DNA from: Schizophyllum amplum
Lineage: Eukaryota > Basidiomycota > Agaricomycetes > Agaricales > Schizophyllaceae
Direction: 5' to 3'
DNA length: 64,000 nucleotides
NCBI GenBank assembly: GCA_007026445.1
Contig: VDMD01000052.1
Coordinates: 62,001-126,000 of the forward strand
The translations under genes were made by a program, and so were the position numbers. The notes under the pieces are model-generated. The model searched no databases. It saw nothing but the letters and a program-made list of their open reading frames with translations, and was not told where the DNA came from. Shown here piece by piece: positions 57,735 to 64,000 of the stretch (position 1 is its first letter; every line of letters begins with the position of its first letter).

Positions 57735-60610
57735 ATCGGTCTTCCGCTGACTACCTCTCTCAGCCTCTCGACTTCACTTTCATTACCACTCTTCTACTGC
57801 TCTCCATCAGTCTTTGCTTCTGAGTTTACTGCTCTACTTGCTCCTCATCTCCTTCGCATCACGACCCTTTGCGTCGCCGATAGGCGACTGCGACTACTTT
57901 CCGTCCTTGACGATTCCTACCCCGCCCGTCTTCCTTTCGTGTAGTCGGTATTCTGACTTCGTTGATTTGTTATCCTATCGACATTCATTTACAGGTGACG
58001 GCCTGACCCTCGCAACTGCGGTTGACAACGATACAGACGTTGCTCAGCGCCGCTTTGATATCGGTGAGATTTCAGCCCAAGTTTCATCAGCCATCATCAC
58101 TAATCGTTGGACGCGCAGACAAACCCTTACTTTCACGCGACGGTCAGTCGCATCCAAAATATCAGGTGCGCTCTGCAGCAGTCCTTTCATCTCGTTACTG
58201 ACGTCGCGGTGTTCGCAGTCAATCGAACAATGCCTTTGCTTGCTCCATCGCGTTGGTACGCTAGTCTACCACGTCCTACTTGCAGTGCTAACTGATTCCA
58301 TTTTGTTAGCCTGCGATTTTGCCCGTTTCAATTCCCCCTTTGAAGCACGAGCAGGATTCTTCAAGCATCGCGTTGCGATGTTGAAGCTGTAGCAGGTGCG
58401 TGGTAGTCCTGTCTACTAATGTTTGTACTAATTCCGCTACAGAGACTCCTCATCGCGATGCTGCAGCTGCAGCAGGTGCGTGCTACTTTTTTCTACTGAT
58501 GCTTGTACTGATCCAAATATGCAGTGCAGTCCATGTGCTCGTAGCCGCGTCGGGGTTGTTGTACGCGGCGTCGCCGACGCGCAAACATCGCACGTTTGTT
58601 TCTGCATGTCCCTCACCCATCTAACGTGGTAGGCAGGTTGCACTGCTTCGACCTATGCGCGACGGGCAACATAGTACGGCCGCGCTCCTTGCTGACATGT
58701 ACGCTCTGTGCACGTCGCCTGTCTTCAGTGACTGATGCGCATATTACCAGGATTTACTGAGTACGCGTCTCGCCCATTCCCATGCGCATTACGCCTCTGA
58801 CGTGCCAGTCACCATACGGCAAGTGGCGAGTCCGTTCTCTTCAGAGCTGTTGCGCCGTTTGACTGACCTGTTGAGCTTTTCTTCTAGTTATCACCATTCG
58901 CCTTTCTGCCTGTCCGCGCGGGCATCGGCCGCTCAAGTGCCACGCAATGCCGCTTCGGTTCGTACTCGCGCTATGGTCGTACCGTCGTCGTGCTCACTTA
59001 TACCTCGCTTGCAGATTGTTCTGGCCTTTTTTGACGTCTGTCTCAGGTCCTCGCTCGCCCGTCTCCTGTTACTGACAGGACTTTGGAATGCAGTCACCTA
59101 GGCCGCGTCTGGTTTGCGTTTCGTAGACGAATGCTGGGTACGTGATTGGGTCATATCAGTATGGCATTCACCCGCTCATGGAGTTGTCGTAGCCGTGGTC
59201 GTGAGAGTAGTCCGGCTAGGTCATTGTTCGGGATCGCTAGCCAGGGTGGCCTTGCTAGTACGTCTCGACGCCGTGCTCGCCTTCGTCTACTGATGTTTCC
59301 CATCGCTTAGGATCTGTGCTCGTTCTTTGTCTTGTCGACGCGCGAATGCACTTTTCCCATGTACGCGAGATCAGGCCCCGTCCCCGGGGTTTCTTGGACG
59401 AACGTGCTTCGACTATCGATCACGACACCCAGATACGTCGTAGCCGTGGTCGTCAGATATATGGGCTACATGAGGGGGCTGCTTGGTACGTGGTCTAACT
59501 ATCTTTTGGGGGATCACGTTGCTCATGGAGTTGTCGTAGCCGTGGTCGTAATCTGGTCGTAATTGAACGACAATGAGACGACTGGTCGGCCGGGATCGAC
59601 GTCGGGCGACCCGGATGACTGATCGCCCGGGATCGCTGGGATGTTTGGACAGGCCGATTTCATGGTACGTGTCGTCGTTGTGCTCGCCTTTGGTTACTCA
59701 TTTTCTCTTTTCGGCAAATAGGACGCTCACCTCATCCGCTGATCAACGCGTGTGACGTGCAGTTTCAGGCCTCGTCCGCGGGCGTCTCTTGGACGAACGG
59801 GTACGTGCTTTGACTATCGAGAGTGATGCCCAGTCGCTCATGGGGTCGTCGTAGCCGTGGTCATGAGAGTATCGTGGTCGAGATCCCGACGGCTGGTCGC
59901 CCGGGGTCAACTCGGCGAGTGCACGAACGTCGAGGTCAGTACCGCGTGATGTCTCTGCGCATCGTAGTATTATATGTTCGCGGACCTGCCCGTCGTCTCC
60001 GTCGTTGTTTACCTACGCTACCTCACGACTCTATCGCACGCACCCGCACGTACATACAATTTTGAGGTGGGGTGCGAGACGTCACAAACACGGACCTCGT
60101 CGTGACAAGGCTCGTGCGTTCAAGGACAGATGCGCGGTCACCGCCGAGGGAGGCGGCGCAGTCATGCAGTCTGCATACGCAGGTGCGTAGTGTCAGTGAT
60201 TCATCCATCGGGCGAGCTAACCCTAATCCTCAGCATCGACGGTGACTTTGACGGAGAGTGGCGGCGTGCGGGTTCCAGAGACGGCGCTCTCGACGCCGCG
60301 AGTATGGGTGCGTCGTTAATTGTTTTCGCCCCCCACCCCGGCCCTCGCTACCTTATGCTCCGCCTCCCTCCCTCCCTCCGCCGGACACGTCCTCTCTATT
60401 CTCTAATTTCTCGAGTCTTACAAGTTGACCGCAGGCACTGGTGTCTACGAAACTCGGGCACCGCATGCCCAGCCCGCGCATGATTCCAGGTGCGTTACCG
60501 TTATTCATCACGCACCTTGTTCGCTCATCACTCCCTAGTAGCCTCAAATCGCTCTCGCCGCCGCTCACTCGCCGCTGTTTCTTGCCGCGCTGACGCGATA
60601 CGCGATTCTC
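57735..60610 (+). other. Exon/intron-like chain with amplified module and internal deletion, unit 5
   Basis: As in unit 1, but at about 59040 the sequence jumps from GACGTCTGTC to a later CAGGTCCTCGC block, removing about 300 bp including several exon-like blocks. The GTAGCCGTGGTC module follows at about 59180-59875, with copies near 59185, 59445 (5' part lost) and 59530. Confidence 0.35.
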
Positions 60611-61237
60611 ATGCCTGGGAAACCGGAGGCTGACGCGCGGCAAAGGACGCGGTGACTGAGTGCACGGCGCGGGGTGCAGTTGCACCTGCGCCATTGGGTA
60701 AGCTCTTTTCTCGCTTTTGCACACTCACTCTCGCTGATCTGTCTGCTCTAGAAAAGCGCCCCACGTTACGCGCGAGACAAATGAGTGTGAGGCCGCACTC
60801 GATATTGAGGCCGCTGCGGCCCTTCGTTCGAGTCTCCGGGCGTACGTGGAGGAGTCTCGGCGTCAATGCGCGCGCTTTAGCATCTGCGTCCGCCTCTGTG
60901 CGTTCGCGAGTCCTGCGTGCCGGATGACTGACATACAATTTATCGACAGCCGTATATGCGCTCCTGATGCCGGCAGCATCATGCCCATCCACGAGAGCTC
61001 ACGCCGAGTATGCGCGACGGAAGCGCGCTGATAGCGCGTGAGGCGTGCCACATGTCGGCGCCCTTGACGCGTTCCAAGTCGACAGCGAGGTTTATCGGGT
61101 GCGTACAGAGCCACCTCCAATGACCGTACTTGCCCTTTCCTTCGCCATCTTCGCGATACGGGCGCACAAAACAACTGATTCAACTCGACCAGGATGTACG
61201 AGCAGGTCGAGCTTGCGTGCGGGAGGGGATGTGCTGA
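60611..61237 (+). CDS. Unrecognised short protein, plus-strand candidate gene, unit 5 (116 aa model)
   Basis: Exons 60611-60651, 60680-60697, 60752-60897, 60950-61037, 61086-61098, 61193-61237, closing to a whole number of codons. It combines the short exon 1 and long exon 4 of unit 3 with the short exon 3 of unit 1. Just upstream of the ATG this unit has a 3-bp deletion within a stretch that is open in the same frame, so the coding region may extend further 5'. Function unknown. Confidence 0.35.
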
Positions 61238-61390
61238 GGAGGGGGGCGAGGGGGTGGCGCGACTCCATGTGCGAGTGCGAGGTATACTTACCTTGCATGT
61301 AGGACAGACGCGCCGCTAACGCCCTTATCCTCACAACGTTGCTTTGGTGATTACTGCACATTCACGGTCTGACGTTATGCGCTAAGCGCA

Positions 61391-61701
61391 CGCCTCTCGT
61401 CTCCTCCTCCACCCTCTCGTCCTCTCCTATCTCTTCTCGTCCTCCCTCTCGTTCCCCCTCTTGGAATCCCTCCCTCCCGTCCTCCCTCTCATCCCCCTTC
61501 CTCTCGTCCCCCCTTCCCCCAGCTCTCATTCCCCCTTCTCATCCCCTCTCGTTCCCCCTCTCGTCCTTCCCTCCTCCCTTCTCGTCTCCTCCTCCCTTCT
61601 CGTCCCTCCCTCTCGCCCTCTGCTCTCGTCCCCCCCTCTCGCCTCCCCCTCTCGTTCCCCAACTCCCTCCCTCCCTCCCCCTCGTCCCGTTATCTCCCGG
61701 A
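61391..61701. repeat. Pyrimidine-rich tract, unit 5
   Basis: C/T tract matching unit 3 in arrangement. Confidence 0.8.
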
Positions 61702-61756
61702 CCCCGTGGATTTGCTACATAAACTACACTAGCTGGACTTCTTGTTATCGCATTGC

Positions 61757-61824
61757 GAGGGGGGGAGGGGGCAGGGGGGAGGGTGGAGAGGGGGAGGGCG
61801 AGGGGGGGGGGACGAGGGGGACAA
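61757..61824. repeat. Purine-rich (G-run) tract, unit 5
   Basis: G-runs as in unit 3. Confidence 0.75.
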
Positions 61825-61996
61825 GAGTGAGAGTCTGACTCAAGCGAGTTAGCGTGCGTCGTCCTCTTTCACAAAGGCTGGCGCGTCGTCCTCCCAAAAG
61901 GCTGGGTCTCGGCTTTCGTATTTCACTTCTCGTCATTGTATAAAGTAGCATTCGTGAATAATACAAAGTCCAGACTATGCAGCGGGAGATAATGTA

Positions 61997-64000
61997 TAAT
62001 ATGCAAAGTCAAACGTCCACCTCACATCACCGTGCATCCACTCATGGGACACCACCACCCCGGACTCGCCTGCGCCGACACATCCATCGTCTTGATGGGC
62101 CCGCTTCTCCGTCTCACCTCGATCCGCAGCTCCTTCTCGCCCTCCACCGGCGCATCGTACCACCAGCGCAACGTCTGCCCCTCCACCGACCACCGCCCCT
62201 CGCTGACCACAACGTCGACGTCCACGAGACCGTCCTCCGACAGCAGCATCGTGAGCTCAGTGCCCGTGAGCGAACTTCGAGAACTGCGCTTCGACAACGA
62301 GGGCGTCGACTGCTTGCTCGGCTGCAAGTCTATGGCGGCAGAGGGCGCCAGCTCGGGCAACGTCGGCGCGACAGTGGAAATCGCCGACTGAGGCTCGCTG
62401 TCCTGCGCACCCTCCCCCTGCGCGCCCGTCTCATCCCCCTGCGTACTCGTACTCCCCGCCTTCGCCATCTGCCCATGTCCGATCACCGTCGACGCATTCC
62501 GCGAGTCTGCCGGATACCCGCCCGACGCCGCCTCCACCCACCGCTGCGCCGCATAGTGCACAAGCGGAAGGTAGATCTCCGTCGCCACATCCTCCTGCGT
62601 CGGCCGATCCTCCGCTCGGACGCTGACCACCACCTTCAGCTCCGCCTTCCCGATGTCAAAGTCAATGCTTGTCGCCCGACCAACGACCTTCTCCGGGTAC
62701 GGCCGCGCGAACGCTCGTACTGCGCGCGCGCCGTCGGTGAGGAAGGTATACGGATTCGACCGCCACGCGGCTGCCGACGCGCGCGCGTCCGCACCCGCGC
62801 CCAGCGTCGCCAGCGTCATGCTGGACGCCGCGCGTGGCGCTAGTGGGCGCGGAAGAGACTCGCCCGACGGGCCCACTATCTTCCCGTACCCCGACCCATT
62901 ATCCGCGCCTTTCAGGTCGTCCTCGCTCCACAGGCTGAGGTCCTCCATGTTCCATCCGTCGCCCCAGTCATGGCACGCGTCCGCGCAGTAGGTCCATATG
63001 GTGTAGTTGAGGCCGTTCGGGCCGTCCGCGGCGTTCATGCTCGCATCCAGCGCGCGCTCCTGCCGCGAGTAGTCGCCCTTGTACTTCCCGCCGTCTGTCC
63101 AGCCGTACGCGCGCTTGCCATCCATGTCGAACGGTGTTCCGATCTCGCCAATGAGCGTCGGATACGCGTCGCCGATGATCTTCGCGTCCTCCTTGAGCAT
63201 GCCAAGCTGCTCGCGAAGCGACTTGCGGATCGCGCCTTCGCCAATCTTCACAGCTTGCAGCATGTTGGAGTACTTGCCGCGCAGCAGGCCGAGCGCGTCC
63301 GCGTTGAACCAGTTCCAGTGCCGCGTCACCAGCGTCAGGCCGTCGTAGTAGTGCCCGGAGTATGCCGCGCGCCCCTTGAGGTCAGCTTCCTCCACTTCTG
63401 GTGGTTCTGCGAAAACCGGCGGCTGAACGAACAGAATGGCCTCGGGGTGCGCTTGTCGTATGCGCTGCGCGAATGTGCGAAAGTGCGGCCGCCAGTAGTC
63501 GGCCACGAACTCGACGGCTTCGCCAGTGCCCGGCACGGCCGCGAAGTAGTCTGGCCGCAGCATGAACCCGCTCTCCACGTCCCAGACACCGTGCTGCGCC
63601 CAGGGGCACATCCCGAGTGCCCAGCCCGGATCGCGCCGCCAGCCCCAACGCGGATGCACGCCGTCAGGCTCTGTCGAGGGGTCCGCCCACAACACCGTGC
63701 CCTTGGGGTCGACGGTGACGGTGCCGTCCTTGCTTGGTCCAAAGGTGCCAAAAGTCCAGTGCTCGACGGTCTGCGGCTGACCCATGCCAAGGCGCATGCT
63801 CTGTGCGGGTGTTGGGTACGTGCCCTTCTTGAACGTGGATCCTTGCTTGTCGGGGTTGGCGTTGAGGTCCGCCCAGCCGCAGAGGCCCTCAAAGGGCTCG
63901 TTCATGCTGTCCCAACCGATGATGCACTCGTCCGCGAGGTCTCCGGCTTCCCTGATGCGATCGGCTAGTGCACCCATTGCCGCGATGTAATGCGACTGCA
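61997..64000. repeat. Tandem segmental duplication, unit 6 (cut by window end)
   Basis: Only the first 2 kb are visible. The array continues beyond the window. Confidence 0.93.
62022..64000 (-). CDS. GH5 sterylglucosidase/glucosylceramidase-like enzyme, copy 6 (5' partial)
   Basis: Exon 3 only, intact from the right edge to the stop at 62022. The visible protein is the same as the matching part of copy 4, including the SMNEPFEG and [10 protein letters not shown] motifs and the KTMDVSAQ tail. It has neither of the two insertions found in copy 5. Exons 1-2 lie outside the window. Confidence 0.9.
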   Translation of the reverse strand, partial: QSHYIAAMGALADRIREAGDLADECIIGWDSMNEPFEGLCGWADLNANPDKQGSTFKKGTYPTPAQSMRLGMGQPQTVEHWTFGTFGPSKDGTVTVDPKGTVLWADPSTEPDGVHPRWGWRRDPGWALGMCPWAQHGVWDVESGFMLRPDYFAAVPGTGEAVEFVADYWRPHFRTFAQRIRQAHPEAILFVQPPVFAEPPEVEEADLKGRAAYSGHYYDGLTLVTRHWNWFNADALGLLRGKYSNMLQAVKIGEGAIRKSLREQLGMLKEDAKIIGDAYPTLIGEIGTPFDMDGKRAYGWTDGGKYKGDYSRQERALDASMNAADGPNGLNYTIWTYCADACHDWGDGWNMEDLSLWSEDDLKGADNGSGYGKIVGPSGESLPRPLAPRAASSMTLATLGAGADARASAAAWRSNPYTFLTDGARAVRAFARPYPEKVVGRATSIDFDIGKAELKVVVSVRAEDRPTQEDVATEIYLPLVHYAAQRWVEAASGGYPADSRNASTVIGHGQMAKAGSTSTQGDETGAQGEGAQDSEPQSAISTVAPTLPELAPSAAIDLQPSKQSTPSLSKRSSRSSLTGTELTMLLSEDGLVDVDVVVSEGRWSVEGQTLRWWYDAPVEGEKELRIEVRRRSGPIKTMDVSAQASPGWWCPMSGCTVM

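Larger units (their letters stand above)
50794..61996. repeat. Tandem segmental duplication, unit 5
   Basis: Shortest unit (11,203 bp). The spacer is type B at its left (as in unit 2) and unit 1-like further right (CGGGCCGATGTCAAAAGCGC at about 55640). About 300 bp are missing near 59040. Confidence 0.93.

Noticed and set aside
4875..64000. Transposon origin of the 11-kb unit
   Set aside because: I saw no transposase, integrase or reverse transcriptase signature, no terminal repeats and no target-site duplication. Strict head-to-tail order fits segmental duplication.

Overview
The window is eukaryotic and almost certainly from a filamentous basidiomycete, most likely an Agaricomycete. The DNA is GC-rich. 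Genes are cut by many 45-60 bp GT-AG introns, and the two single-copy genes at the left keep an open frame only when such introns are removed. The main enzyme is a fungal GH5_12 sterylglucosidase/glucocerebrosidase-type protein. No operons, tRNA, rRNA, CRISPR array or transposase was found.

Layout. (1) 1-4870 is a normal single-copy flank: a serine carboxypeptidase (S10, + strand, 18 exons, 5' end cut by the window edge) converging on an aldo/keto reductase (- strand, 13 exons, 346 aa). (2) From about 4875 to the end lies a head-to-tail array of large segmental duplications, five full units and the start of a sixth, with periods of 11,368, 11,529, 11,515, 11,507 and 11,203 bp. It runs off the right edge, so the true copy number is unknown.

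Each unit has the same plan from left to right: a three-exon GH5 gene on the minus strand (893-899 aa, both catalytic glutamates present); its upstream region with a 12-bp palindrome; about 900 bp of minisatellite-like repeats; about 1.9 kb of low-information spacer with a perfectly conserved 33-bp hairpin; a conserved inverted repeat followed by a TATA box firing rightward; about 3.2 kb that looks like a chain of tiny exons and introns, including an amplified exon/intron module; a short plus-strand candidate gene of 115-149 aa without recognised family; then a pyrimidine-rich tract and a purine-rich tract next to the stop codon of the next GH5 gene. GH5 and the plus-strand locus are thus divergently arranged within a unit and convergent between units.

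The units are mosaics. Different parts of the same unit are closest to different neighbours, as expected from unequal crossing-over or gene conversion. The spacers of units 3 and 4 look identical apart from many single-base homopolymer indels, so local consensus error or an artificial duplication must be considered before copy 5 of GH5 is called a pseudogene. The points most worth following are the sterylglucosidase amplification itself and the unrecognised, internally repetitive plus-strand locus that is amplified with it.
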